Below are positions 43,899 through 54,675 of a stretch of 64,000 bases of DNA, piece after piece; the stretch's first letter is position 1, and every line of letters starts with the position of its first letter. The notes under the pieces were generated by a model. It was given only the letters and a program-made list of their open reading frames with translations. It was not told where the DNA came from and did not search any database. The position numbers and the translations under genes were made by a program. Location: assembly GCA_018340375.1 (NCBI GenBank), contig JAFFJZ010000004.1:28556001-28620000 (forward strand). Direction: 5' to 3'. This stretch comes from Gonatopus flavifemur (taxonomy: Eukaryota > Arthropoda > Insecta > Hymenoptera > Dryinidae).

Positions 43899-46050
43899 AT
43901 GACGTGGTAAATGAATCCCTTCAATTAAATGTATTATTATGAATTCATTCCTTAAAGAAAATTACTCCATTTTCACCAAAACGCTTCATTTTTCCGCCAA
44001 TGTTTTGGAGAAAATATGAAGCGTTTTGGTTAGAATGACATAAATTTTCCTAAGGGATACTTCAATACTTTTTAAAGTTTTCAATACGATTTTTGTGAAT
44101 TTGTTTTTTCATGATAATGTGTTATGAAACTAACCTGTTCAACTTTGTTTATTATATTTGCATAAGTTTCAGCACACTGAAAACAAATCATTGATTCCTC
44201 TTATTAAAATATAAAATAGTTACATCACAACGAACAATATCATTCAATTTCCATCTTTATGTACAATCAGAGAATGTTAAACGTAATTTGCACAATGCAT
44301 AACAGATGTCATAAATCAAATTCCTTATTATTAAGAAGTTTTTAAATTGAATTTTGATTTAATTGTGTGAATTTCGTTTCAGGAATCCGTTGAAGAAAAA
44401 TCATTTGACTCTGAAGCCAAGTTCCGCACCACCTCTGTTGACTGCTGCAGAAGACAGAGAATTGGATGTAGCAGTTCAGAGATTAATCTAGTAATTCACA
44501 ATTATTATTATGTCGAGAAAAATACAATTAGCCAAAATGGTCAGGTAAATGACAACTAGCAGGCATTGGTTTTCACAACCAGTTTTTACAGTTGGTTTGA
44601 TTATTTATGACCAAACAATTAGTTCAAGAGAAAAACATATCAAATCGAATTAGCCCTCTGTGTAAAGATACAGCCTAAAATGAACTAGTTGTCACTTATC
44701 TAATCACCAATATTTTCAAGCACTGGATACATATAAAATTCTATTTTACACATTTTCCTCCAATCTCTTAGTCATTTATGATCCTTTCCACTTGTTTTTT
44801 CAAGAAACTGAACAAAATCAATTAAAATGTTTAACTAATGAACATAATTTTTTAATGTTTTGAATTTATCTTTCTTCAGTGTGGAGGATACAATTAGGAA
44901 ATTGATAAAAGAAATGAAGAAGTACACAGAAGCAGTGACAAATTTGGATAAAGTCGATCAAAAGTTGACTTTGAATCTGACTACTTGTGAATTAGCACAT
45001 GTAAATGATGAGTTCAGGACAATTGTGGAGAATTATCATTCTATTACAACACAGGTATGTGACTTTATATGATATTATATGTTGGGTTATTTTATGTTAA
45101 TAAGATTTCAATCATGATTTTTCAAGTCTTTGAGACTCTGGTTTAACGTGTTTCCCATAATATAGTATAAAAAATGAAGTGTTCTAGATCAATAGTAATT
45201 ACATCATATTGAGATTTATTCTATAGTATAGGGCTAACACCAAGGTAGGACGATCTGGGCGATAAAGTCGAAAATCATTCGTTTGAAGTCAAGGCTAGTC
45301 AAGTTAACTTCGTTTCTGTGTGAAACGAGAAAGAGCTGCCTGTGGTGCCGGCCCTGTATGATCATTGTTACTCAACTTGTGTTATTTTTTTTTATTCCTT
45401 TTCTGCCTTGTCAACCTCATTTTTTCAAACTTTTCCATCCGCCGGACATCCATGGCTGAAGGACCACTCAACCATGGACCCGATTTTATGCACACTTCAA
45501 TGATTTAAGATAAAAATACTCTCTTCATCTGTTTATGAAAATTTAGGTTGGTAAGAATGTTCCAGAGATGACATCTTTGTGCCATAAGGTATTCATTGAG
45601 CCTTTAAAGAAGTTACGCGGAGAATTCAGTCTAATAGCTAGTGCCTTAGCTAAACGTGAAGAATTGGTTACCAATTGGAAAGGTATATACAATCGGGTTA
45701 AAAAATTACAAGACAAAAAAGACAGAACCGCTAGCCACATTGCAAAATTAGAAAGGGAACGAAGATTGGAAGAGAACGCTGCTAAGGAATTGAAAATCCT
45801 TCACAATCAACTTCTCTCAGAACTACCGATGTTCGTCGATAAGAGATTAGAATACATCCAACCTAGCGTAAATGCCATCATTTTACTTCAATTAGATTAT
45901 TATGGAAATGTCACACAGCTTTTCACGCAATTGATGCCGAAAGAAAAACCTTGTGATACTTCTCCAAGGGCTGTGAAAGAAGATCAACAAAAAATATTCA
46001 ACGATCAAATCAGTAGAATACGAAATCTTACGATTGTGAAAAATCAATGA
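43899..46050 (+). CDS. BIN3: BIN3 orthologue (bridging integrator 3, BAR-domain protein), 264 aa
   Basis: Four coding exons: 43899-43906, 44383-44490, 44880-45054, 45547-46050. The first has only 8 coding bases (ATG ACG TG), completed by G at 44383 to give M-T-W-NPLKKN. All junctions have GT/AG (GTAAAT, GTAATT, GTATGT donors) and phases sum to 265 codons including the stop, close to the mammalian protein (253). The helical BAR sequence includes RLIYVEDTIRKLIKEMKKYT, IEPLKKLRGEFSLIASALAK, KELKILHNQLLSELPMFVDK and YIQPSVNAIILLQLDYYGNV. BAR proteins form dimers that bind and bend membranes, and BIN3/Hob3-type members link membrane shape to actin. Intron 3 (45055-45546) carries no recognised element. 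Orthology is well supported by order and length; an alternative BIN family member is less likely because no SH3 domain follows. Confidence 0.9.
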
Positions 46051-46483
46051 TTGATTTGAATGCCAATGTAGGAAATTATGGGGTTTCATTTTGAGTTGAA
46101 AATTTATCCCCTTTTTTTGTTGATCAAAGTTCATAAGTAATTTTAGATATGAATTTTTCATGGAAAATGGTTATTTCATAATTGACGTAGGGAGCAAAAA
46201 CGATGATAGTTGACGGAAAGTGAAAAAGGGAATTGATCATTGAATTCTTTCCCGAATTTCAATTTTCAGTTATGAGAAAATTACGTACCTTCATAATCCT
46301 AGCGTGTATTTAAGATGATCGCGATGGGGGGCGACAACTAAAGTTGCTGTGCAACCGTTTCTCCCATGTTGCTTTTTACATTCACGCATAGTCCCATGTA
46401 CAGCATGTGTTGTAAATATAATTGAAAGCTTCACGAACCCGAGTAACCCCTCAGCAACACGGAAACTGGAATGGAAATTCTAA
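46051..46483. other. BIN3 3' region, no further gene
   Basis: Downstream of the BIN3 stop. AT-rich, with no coding signature. Ends at the AA duplication of the next family B element. Confidence 0.45.
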
Positions 46484-46777
46484 CCCTGGTGAAAGGGAAG
46501 CGTGTAATAGGAAGTGTCAGGAACGTAGTTGGAACGTATTTGGAACGTGGATTTAAGCGTATACCGAGCGTCAAGTGGAACATTAAAAGTGGTTCGAGCG
46601 TATATTTGAAGTGTGTGAAGCGTATCCGAAGAAACCCCATTTTCATAGAAACCGGGCTTTACGCACGGAAGCGTAATCCAAGAGTGGATAGGAAGCATAT
46701 GAGAAGTATTAGGAAAGTAATCTGAAACATGCTTACGCTTCCGTTACTCTTTATGACACGCTTCCCTTTCACCAGGG
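46484..46777 (+). mobile_element. Family B MITE (294 bp)
   Basis: Ends CCCTGGTGAAAGGGAAGCG and ...CTTTCACCAGGG, duplication AA (46482-46483, 46778-46779). The plus-strand frame through the element is open for 84 codons and basic, shared in part with the copies at 8294 and 54076. Confidence 0.9.
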
Positions 46778-47513
46778 AAGTCCACAACATACTTTGCTTA
46801 AGAGACTCGATAAAAGTCTATATAAACTAATTTGATTCCGATTCAATAAGGTGTTAATGAGAAAGAATTGGTTATCCAAAACTTCTTATTCACAATGAAT
46901 AAAAATTAATAGGAATAAATCAAATGCGAATTCCACATCAGACTAGTTTGGAAATATATGAATAAAAAGTGCCCGTGGAATAAGAATCCGGTGATATCGA
47001 ATAAGAATCGGAATAATGAGACATTTTATGTGCAAAATGCGGATTCATTCGATGGTGATGAAATTTTTTAAGCGGGATATTATTGGATATTCGGCGACGC
47101 AACGTCTCTACAAATTACTGTGAACTGTCCGGACAGCACAAAAGTTCGAGATAAATTCATAATGAATACTTTAGGAACCATGAGAATTCATAAAAAATTC
47201 TTCATGAATAAATCGGGGACTGCTGGGCTGTTTGGGAGTTCGGTGTTTCCAACAATTTGCTATTAGAGTTCCCTCGTTCAGATAAAATATCCTGAATTAT
47301 TCGGTTACAATTTAAGCACTAACTTACATTCACTTTACATTTCATTCCTGAAATAACTTCTCACAATTTCAGGTCAGTAACACGTGTAGGGTAAATACTT
47401 TTCTTACCGATTTTTCATCATACTCTTATATTTGATCAAAAGAAGACTAACCCCTGAATTTTGGTGTGGAAAAAACGCTAATCGGCCCTTGTTAACCAAA
47501 AAACATAATCAGA
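46778..47513. other. Intergenic; possible decayed family R copy near 47130-47230
   Basis: GGACAGCACAAAAGTTCG and GGGGACTGCTGGGCTG face each other around GAATTCATAAAAAATTC, resembling family R ends. Otherwise nothing recognised. Confidence 0.35.
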
Positions 47514-47807
47514 CCCTGGTGAAAGGGAAGTGTGTATTAGAAAATGTCAGGAACGTAGTTAGGAAATATTAGGAACGTGGATTTAAGCGTATACCGAGCG
47601 TCAAGTGGAACATTAAGAGTAGTTCGAATGTGTATTTGAAGTAAGTGAAGCGTATCGGAAGGAACACCAATTTCATAGAAACCCGGCTCTACGCATGGAA
47701 GCGTAATACAAAAGTAGATAGGAAGTATGTAAGAATTGTTACAAAAGTTATCTGAAACATTCTTACGTTTCCGTTACTCTTTACGACACGCCTCTCTTTT
47801 CCCAGGG
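47514..47807 (+). mobile_element. Family B MITE (294 bp), diverged
   Basis: Ends CCCTGGTGAAAGGGAAGTG and CTCTCTTTTCCCAGGG. Flanks GA and AA, so the duplication is imperfect. The length is still exactly 294 bp although point differences are more numerous than in other copies. Confidence 0.85.
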
Positions 47808-48655
47808 AAGGCATAAAATACTTCGCAGCGTAAAATCTGGCAACACAACAGCCCATGCGAAATTTTCCATATTCTTCACGTGGCTAATCTGCCTCTGTAT
47901 TCGATTACGAGAGGGCTCAGTTACCCTTCAACTCTAAAGTGGTGATAGCCCTGATTGAAAAAACGTGTTAAATCCCGCCAAATCTAATTGAATCTCATTT
48001 GATCATTTGTCCATAAAACTTGGTCAGTTTTATTAATTTTTACGGAAACCTCATTGAATCTCATTAAATCCCAATGAATCTCGAACAATGTTCTGGCCAA
48101 ATCTTAAAAAATGTAATTTCGTCGGGTTGAATGGGTTCCTTTAAGCAGAGAAATGATTCTTGGCAGTATCATTTCCTTCCATTTGAGAAGAAATCCATTT
48201 TATGTAGATTTTCGAAGAAGATCAATATATTGTTCATTCAAGGGTAGGTTCTCATGAAAAAACCGAAAAATCGAGTGAATTTCATGATTTTTTTTGTGCA
48301 GATGAAAATAAACTAACAACTCCAATTTTTTTACACATATTTATTGATTATTGAAGTACAAGGAAAAATTTTTTTTAAATGGAAAATAATGCAATTCAGT
48401 ACTTGAATGTAGACCGTAACGTGACCGTCTAAAAAAAAGGAGCCTTGGAAAATTATCTAAAATAAAAAAAACAAGAATATTTATTGAATATATAATAATT
48501 CCTAGGGGTTATTATATTTATAATATCAATAAAAAGTCAAAAATTAAAAAAATGGCGGGTGTTTGAATTTTAAACACCGATTTTCTCCTATTTTTTTGCC
48601 TTTCAAAGTAGTAAAAAAACACCAAAAAAACATCAAATATCACCTGCATTCAGGT
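47808..48655. other. Intergenic, no gene recognised
   Basis: About 850 bp of AT-rich DNA between a family B copy and a mariner remnant. No frame with a family signature, no terminal repeats that I can pair. Confidence 0.4.
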
Positions 48656-49712
48656 ACTGCTGTGGGCAAAAAATAGTAAGACTCTGTTCATAATTTAAAA
48701 ATTCTCAATTTATTGTTCAAAATCTATTTAGTCCCCCTCAAAGTAATCCCTCCTGGCCCCAATACACTTGTGCCAACGCTTTCTCCAATCCTCGAAACAG
48801 TTATTGAAGTCAATTTCCGGAATAGCCTTCAATGCGCGTAGCGATTCACGTTTAATGTCTTCAATTGACTCAAAACGGTTTTCCCGGAGCGGTCGTTTGA
48901 GTTTGCTGGATAGCCAGAAGTCACACGGAGCTAAATCAGGCGAATACGGTGGTTGCGGCACGATATTGGTTGAAAATTTGGCGAAAAACTCACGAAGAAT
49001 CAATAGGTTCGTTCGTTCTACGTGCTCTGAGTTGCTCCAACTTGTACCAAACCAATCATTTCGTTGCTTAAACTGGAAGTAGCGAATCCGAAATACTTGG
49101 AGCGAGTTGGGGTAACTTGGGACATCGGTAAACGAACTTAGCTAATGAGTAATTTTGGAACCAATCGTGCTTTCACTTTTCTTAGGCCCAAATGATCTTT
49201 CAAAATGGTTTTCACTGATCCTTCCGATATTCCAACGATGCCAATAAGGTCTCTGACTGTTGATCGTCGATTCTCAAGCACCAATTCTATGATTTTATTG
49301 ACGTGTTGATCATCAGTTGATGTTGATGGCCGTCCTGGACATGGTTCGTCGTCAACGCGTTCTCGATCCTCTTTGAATAATTTGTGCCAATCAAAAACAC
49401 TTGCTCGCGACAAACAATTATCATCGAATGCCTTTTGCAACATTCTGAACGTTTCGGCACCAGAAATTTGATTCCGCACACAGAATTTAATGGAACTTCT
49501 TTGTTGAATAATTTCACTCATTGTAAAAATCCCCGAATGCACTTTTTGTACTTCAGAAAAACAAGTGTATACTAAACACTAATGATTATTTTGTTGTGAC
49601 ATTTGGCACAGATGTCACTGACAGTCATACCAACCTAGAAAAAAAATATTTCGACGAATTGGTTTTCGCGCGAGATTTAAATTAAAAAGTCTTACTATTT
49701 TTTGCCCGCAGT
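48656..49712 (-). pseudogene. Internally deleted mariner element with TIRs
   Basis: Terminal repeats GGGCAAAAAATAGTAAGACT (left) and its complement (right) lie just inside TA sites. On the minus strand the transposase N-terminus (49542-49138) has ISGAETFRMLQKAFDDNCLS, PCPGRPSTS and VRDLIGIVGISEGSVKTILK. The C-terminus (49003-48728) has QPPYSPDLAPCDFWL, which carries the last catalytic Asp, and ends CIGARRDYFEGD. The middle, including the first catalytic Asp and the HHDN region, is gone, and its place is taken by repeat J (49020-49143). The copy is non-autonomous. Confidence 0.85.
49020..49143 (+). repeat. Repeat family J, copy 2, inside the mariner deletion
   Basis: GAGTTGCTCCAACTTGTACC, AACTGGAAGTAGCGAATCCG, CTTGGAGCGAGTTGGGG and terminal AAACGAACTTAGCT match copies at 23640 and 59185. 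GGTTCGTTCGTTCTACGTG just left of it is shared with copy 3 only. Confidence 0.7.
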
Positions 49713-50040
49713 AGTATAACCCCTGGCAAATTATGTTCAGTTCAAAATAAAAAAATAAAACCTCTAAAAATTAAGACTCTAACTTGAAATTTATAAAGAA
49801 AGAATCAAGTAGTTTCTGAGATGCGATGGAGAAAGTTTTAAAAAAAGTAGTTTTTTAGAAAACTCGTTTCAAGTTCGAAATAACGATCTTTTAAGTTCAA
49901 CAATTGAATAATTTACTTGACGGCTAATCAGCCATACCAGGGCTGTACATTGATCCTTCCTCGACCTCGAACTTCCCCATTTGCTGCATCTGCTCCGCTT
50001 TCTTGGAGGATGCAGCCGCTCTTGCGCCGGCGGAGATATT

Positions 50041-50156
50041 GGAGGCTTCCGAAGCAGTTGATCCTGATACTTGGATCTTGATCCGATCGCTTTTCAACCA
50101 ATCAAAAAGCTGGAAAAGTGATCCAAGGATCAGGATCGACTACTTCGGAAGCCTCC
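50041..50156. mobile_element. 116-bp palindromic MITE in the Mutator-like relic
   Basis: Ends GGAGGCTTCCGAAGCAGTTG and CGACTACTTCGGAAGCCTCC, flanked by ATT on both sides (50038-50040, 50157-50159). Removing it rejoins the C-terminal coding of the relic. Confidence 0.75.
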
Positions 50157-51736
50157 ATTCAGTTCAGCTGCAGCGACCCGCTTCTCATCTGTTATCCGGG
50201 AAAAATTATGCGCTTCCAGTCCAACGGCAATTTTTAGCAATGCTATGTGGCCTTCATCAGATAAAGTGCCAGCTATAGACGTAATGATTTCAATAGTGCA
50301 AATGTTTTGGTGCAAGCCTCCATACACAAGCGTTGACACCCTCATTTGAATTTTGAGTGTTCCCTTCAGTACACCGCTGCAGTAAATCATCTGACGACAA
50401 CACTTTAAAAGCAGGTTTTATTACTTCTTGAACTTTTTCCAAAAGAGCAGGCTTATGCTTGAATGATTTGAGAGTGCCGTGAGCTTCAGCCACACGCCAC
50501 TTACACCAACTATCTTTGCTTGCAGGACAAAATGTGGGCTGCTTGTGTTGACTGCTTAAACCCTAAAGCCCATGCTCTTCTGAGAGTGTTCAACGCACTC
50601 CTGTTTTTTCAATACAATATCTTTACAGGGATTGAGGTTTTGAATTGCCTTAAAAGTTTTCGTATCCCCATCATCAATATGGTATTCATATTTGACGCCA
50701 AGCAATTCTTCTGAACGAGAAAACATGATAGCATCGACCTCCATCTTCCCTGCACTTTCACTATGATTCGCACTACATACCCCGTTGTGGCTTTGTTTCC
50801 ATGTCTCGTATTCAGGCAAATCTCGTTCCTATTCGCACAGCCTTGACAAAATGAAGATTTAACAACATCTAGAACCTTATTTGTGTACTTTCCTATCAAT
50901 GTGCTTGAGCCAAACAGCGAAGGAAATCCTCTTTTTTCCACGAGCCATCGCCCAAAACAGTCAAATGTAACGGTTCTTTATTAGCCAAAATATTTTTTTC
51001 AATTTCTTGAGTCACTGCCTTTTTTTGAAAATGATCAAAAACCGCTTTCGACGCTGTATGTAAATTTTGAAAAAAAGGATGATACATATTGTTGCTAAAT
51101 GATGCTGATATATCTAACATTGCGCAAAACATCTTGAAATTTCGCGATCCTCCTCCCATCAGTCAGATCCCAGATAACATACTCTTACGGAGCAGTGTCG
51201 GACTGGCTCATTCCAGGGCCCCCGGCGGACGACCACGCCCAAAAAAAAAAAGGGAGAGAATCATACTGATTACAAATCCCTGTGATTCATTTCATTGAAT
51301 TCGAATTCAAGGAAGAATATATTTGTTATAATTTTTTCCATTGAAAAAACGATTCATTACAATGAAGGCGAAGAAAATTTTCTGTCAGTCTAAGAAATTG
51401 GGTCCTCAGTATATGAGGTGAATTATTATTCCAACTAATTGGATAGTTGTTTTGACTCATAAGTGGGTCAGAAAAACAACGTGCACAGTTGAAACAACTA
51501 ACCAGTTGGTTGAAATGATAATTATTTTTGACAAGCGCATATGTACCTATTTTGTTCACTTGTTCCAACTAATTACTCATTTTTTTTTTATAAGATTGTG
51601 CTCTAAACATCAATGTGGGGTACCTCATGGTTTTTAAATGTTGAGGAACGAAATTGTAAAAAATTTTCGTCAGTTAGAGGTTATTACTTTTCATATCTTC
51701 TTATACTCACCAGGAAATCAATAAACGACTGAAACT

Positions 51737-52023
51737 CCCAGATAGCACACGAAGAATTCTTTTTCAAGAACAGAAATAGAATTTTTCAAGAACTCTTTTC
51801 GAACTAATGAATTCCTATGGAGTTCTAGAGGAGTTCAATGTTTAGGACATTAACGAGTTCTTTGAGAATACCGAAAGTATTATTCCAGTACTCTCAAAGA
51901 ACTCTTTGATGTCCAAAACATTGATTTCTTGCTAAACCTTATATGAATTCATTAGCTCGAAAAGGATTTTTGAAGAATTCTATTCCTATTCTGGAAAAAG
52001 AATTCTTCGTGTGTTGTCTGGGC
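51737..52023. mobile_element. Family D MITE, copy 2 (287 bp)
   Basis: Ends CCCAGATAGCACACGAAG and CTTCGTGTGTTGTCTGGG. Arms share GAATTCTTTTTCAAGA with copy 1 at 15199-15484. Flanks CT and CC differ by one base. Confidence 0.8.
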
Positions 52024-52413
52024 CTTTACCTAAAGTTTAATCCTGGTCATAGATTCCATGATTACCACTTTGGAATGATTTTTACATTAAATTTGATCCA
52101 AATTCTGATGAAATTGGTCATGATATGCAAATGCGTGTAACAATTGCTTTTCAATTGTGTGTATGAAATTCAAAAATTTTTCCAACGAAAAAGGTCGATC
52201 TATGAGAATGGGGTTCACTTTATTAACAATGCAACTCAGATGATATTTACACTGTTAAATTATATCATCTGAGTTGCATTGTTTCATCTTCCATGTGACA
52301 AATTGAGGATTAAGGAAGTTCTAAATCCGTTCATTTGAACTGTTAGAAAATCCATTGAAAATGTCTTTTTTCCATCGTGCGACTTGAGAATGATGCTAGA
52401 AGCGTGGAAACCC

Positions 52414-52622
52414 TAGTAGAAATCACTCTAGTCGTTCTCTAGTCATTCTCTAAGCCTCACCAGGCGCTTCCAAGTAACTTTGCAGTTACCAAAATTTCGA
52501 TTTTTTTTGCGCATGTTGGAACAAATGAGGCATTAAAACGTTTCAATTACCGCTTTTTTCACACTTGAACACTGTTTTGGTTACCCTTTCGTGTCGTTAT
52601 AAACACACCATTTTCACCCGGG
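52414..52622. mobile_element. B2-family MITE, divergent copy
   Basis: Begins near CCCTAGTAGAAATCAC and ends CCATTTTCACCCGGG. The core GGAACAAATGAGGCATTAAA, CACTTGAACACTGTTTTGG matches the B2 copy at 54525-54675. Ends approximate. Confidence 0.5.
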
Positions 52623-54033
52623 TATCTTGCAAGTAAGACTTTTTCAAAAATACCTGATAGCTATAGCTAAAATAATTACACCTACAGCTATTTCTTAGTT
52701 ACTACAGTAAAAAATCGTAGCTGTGACTGCATAGGTTTTCTGATAGATATGAAATTTTTGCTGTGGAAGCTACATTTCTTGCTTTTAACGCTAAGTGAGT
52801 AGCTGTGACAGCTGAAAAGTAGCCCAGATTGCTAATTGTTAGTTAACCAAATGATGACTAATTATTTTCTTTTTGTGCGATGGAACAAAACATTTAGTAT
52901 CTTTCTAACTACACGGAAAACAATTCTGGGACAGGGACAAAATTGTGTTATCTTTTAGAACAAATTGTGGTAATTCCAACTAACTTGGAGTAGATTTGAT
53001 GGCAATTGCAGTAAAGTATACTCCAAAATTGTTCCAATCCCAAATTCCATTGCAAATTGTGGTAAATATGACAAGTAATTTTTTTGCCTGTATGAAATTT
53101 AGTGGTACTGTTTGTTACAAAATTCAATACCGATTTTTGTATAAATTTTCGTAATATCCCTACGATTGTAATGATCCACAGGAACTATTTCCTTCGCTTC
53201 AAATCATCCATCATGTATAATTACATGAATACATACCATAGTGGAGTGTAAAATTGTAAGGAACTTATAGAAGATATTATTGAATTGTGGTCGCTACCGA
53301 GATTGATGCAGATTTTGCAAACTCAATAAGAAGCTAAAGGACATCATACTATCATAGTATTAAAGTTTGCACAATTTGTGATTATTGAAAATCTGTAATT
53401 ATTGAAAATTTATCCCTTTCTCTGTAAAATATTTTCTGAAATTCATCATTTTGCCACGGGCCTCCAAGAGCGAAGGGCCCCCGGCGATCGCCGGGTAGCC
53501 GGGCGGGCCAGTCCGACACTGCACAGGATTTCCGCACAATATGCTTGTACGCTCACGAAGCGACGCACATGGATAAGCTCCTGCATGCAAATTGCACGCA
53601 AACCTAGGGGGGAGCTTCAAAATGTTATCTGCGATGGCGAACATAAGCCGACGATAAATTTCGGTAAAGCGATCCACCGCTGGGCTGGAACAGCAAGAGC
53701 GTGACGAACACGAGCACTGGGCCACTAGCTTAAAAGACACACCTGCCCCAATTGTTTTTAAAAATTTCACATCACAGTTACAGGTTTTGCACTTACGAAA
53801 AACGCTGAGATTGATGTCTCCAGAATATTAGATTTTTCATGGAAATCTGAGTTTCTCAGGCTTTATCAGACTTTCTCAGACTTTTGCCGAGGAAAATCAA
53901 AGTTTCTCAGAGATTTTCAGAAACTTTTCAGCGAAATATTTCCATGCGGGAGGTACTTCCTGGTCACGCCTGTGGTCATTGACATTAACCATGCGATTTA
54001 CGGATAATAGAGGAAAATTTTTACTTCCAATGG

Positions 54034-54524
54034 GGGGTCGTCCATAAACTACGTGGTCGATAAATGAGGAGGGAGCCCTGATGAAAGGGAAGCGTGTAAT
54101 AGAAAGTGTCAGGAACGTAGTTGGAAAGTATTTGGAACGTGGATTTAAGCGTATACCGAGCATCAAGTGGAACATTAAGAGTAGTTCGAACGTGTATTTG
54201 AAGTGTGTGAAGCGTATCGGAAGAAACACCAATTTAATAGAAACCAGGCTTTACGCCTGGAAGCGTAGTTGGAGAGTGGATAGGAAGCATATAAGAAGTA
54301 TTAGAAAAGTAATCTGAAACATTCTTACGCTTCCGTTACTCTTTATGACACGCTTCCCTTTCACCAGGGAGAGGTAAGATGAATGATGCTACGCTGATTT
54401 CATTTGATTGAAATTAATTTAGTTGAACGTAAAATACCATGTTTCCACTCGGAAGGGGAGAGAGGTGTTCAAAGAAAAGTCATGGTAGAGCCAAAACAGG
54501 ACTACGTAGTTCATGAGCGGCCTC
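54034..54524. mobile_element. Element P, copy 2, containing a family B copy
   Basis: The left end GGGGTCGTCCATAAACTACG pairs with the right end ACTACGTAGTTCATGAGCGG. The interior block TTTGATTGAAATTAATTTAG is shared with the P copy in the ASCC2 intron. Family B (54076-54369) is inserted near its left end and B2 (54525-54675) at its right edge. Confidence 0.65.
54076..54369 (+). mobile_element. Family B MITE (294 bp)
   Basis: Ends CCCTGATGAAAGGGAAGCG and ...CTTTCACCAGGG, duplication AG (54074-54075, 54370-54371). An ATG inside the left terminus opens a 78-codon basic frame that runs to the right terminus. Confidence 0.9.
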
Positions 54525-54675
54525 CCCTGGTGAAAATGTCTACGCTCCGGAAGCGAATATTGGAACAAATGAAGCGTGAAATGTTTCAATTTTCGCTTCT
54601 TTCGCGCTTAGATACTGTTTCGTGTACTCTTCCGCGTCGCTTCATACCCTTCTTACGCTCCCATTTTCACTAGGG
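54525..54675. mobile_element. B2-family MITE (151 bp)
   Basis: Ends CCCTGGTGAAAATG and CATTTTCACTAGGG, duplication TC (54523-54524, 54676-54677). It has the CCCTGGTGAAA terminus of family B but an unrelated core (GGAACAAATGAAGCGTGAAA). Confidence 0.8.

Larger units (their letters stand above)
51193..53521. mobile_element. 2.3-kb element with TIR CAGTGTCGGACTGGC
   Basis: The left end CAGTGTCGGACTGGCTCATT and right end ...GGGCGGGCCAGTCCGACACTG are inverted, followed on both sides by GGGCCCCCGGCG-type sequence. CAGTG ends suggest hAT, but the 8-bp flanks do not match, so no duplication is confirmed. It contains a family D copy, a small palindrome at about 52230-52290 (AACTCAGATGATAT arms), a B2-like element at about 52414-52622, and no transposase. 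Confidence 0.65.
51169..53633. mobile_element. K-type element (TIR CCCAGATAACAT) split by a larger insertion
   Basis: Starts CCCAGATAACATACTC and ends AAAATGTTATCTGCG, with AT flanks (51167-51168, 53634-53635). The last GGG is mutated to GCG. Little of its own sequence remains: most of the interval is the 51193-53521 element. Removing all of it brings the two Mutator-like coding parts together. Confidence 0.65.
49924..53770 (-). pseudogene. Mutator-like transposase relic with nested insertions
   Basis: The minus-strand reading gives EIYRRLMFAIA (about 53670), then, beyond a 2.5-kb insertion, GGGSRNFKMFCAMLD, DGSWKKEDF...SLFGSSTLIGKYTNKVLDV, SSFCQGCANRN, KMEVDAIMFSRSEELLGVKY, YHIDDGDTKTFKAIQ, KKQECVEHSQKSMGFRV, NSNEGVNACVWRLAPKHLHY and the tail GSMYSPGMAD before the stop at 49924. 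This order (GxGSWxKR...S..G....GKVLD...C..C, GSxxMEVDG, YxGDGDSKT, KxECVGHVQKR, NSNExxNxxVW...PK) matches the Mutator-like transposase domain family of insects. The probable catalytic Asp-containing segments MEVDAI and DDGDTKT remain. Frameshifts plus the insertions at 50041-50156 and 51169-53633 disable it. Confidence 0.75.

Noticed and set aside
8299..54317. Family B basic peptide as a host or transposon gene
   Set aside because: The frame starts inside a terminal repeat, is broken in some copies, the reverse strand is often open too, and the underlying 11-bp period is not a multiple of three. Kept only as a testable finding.
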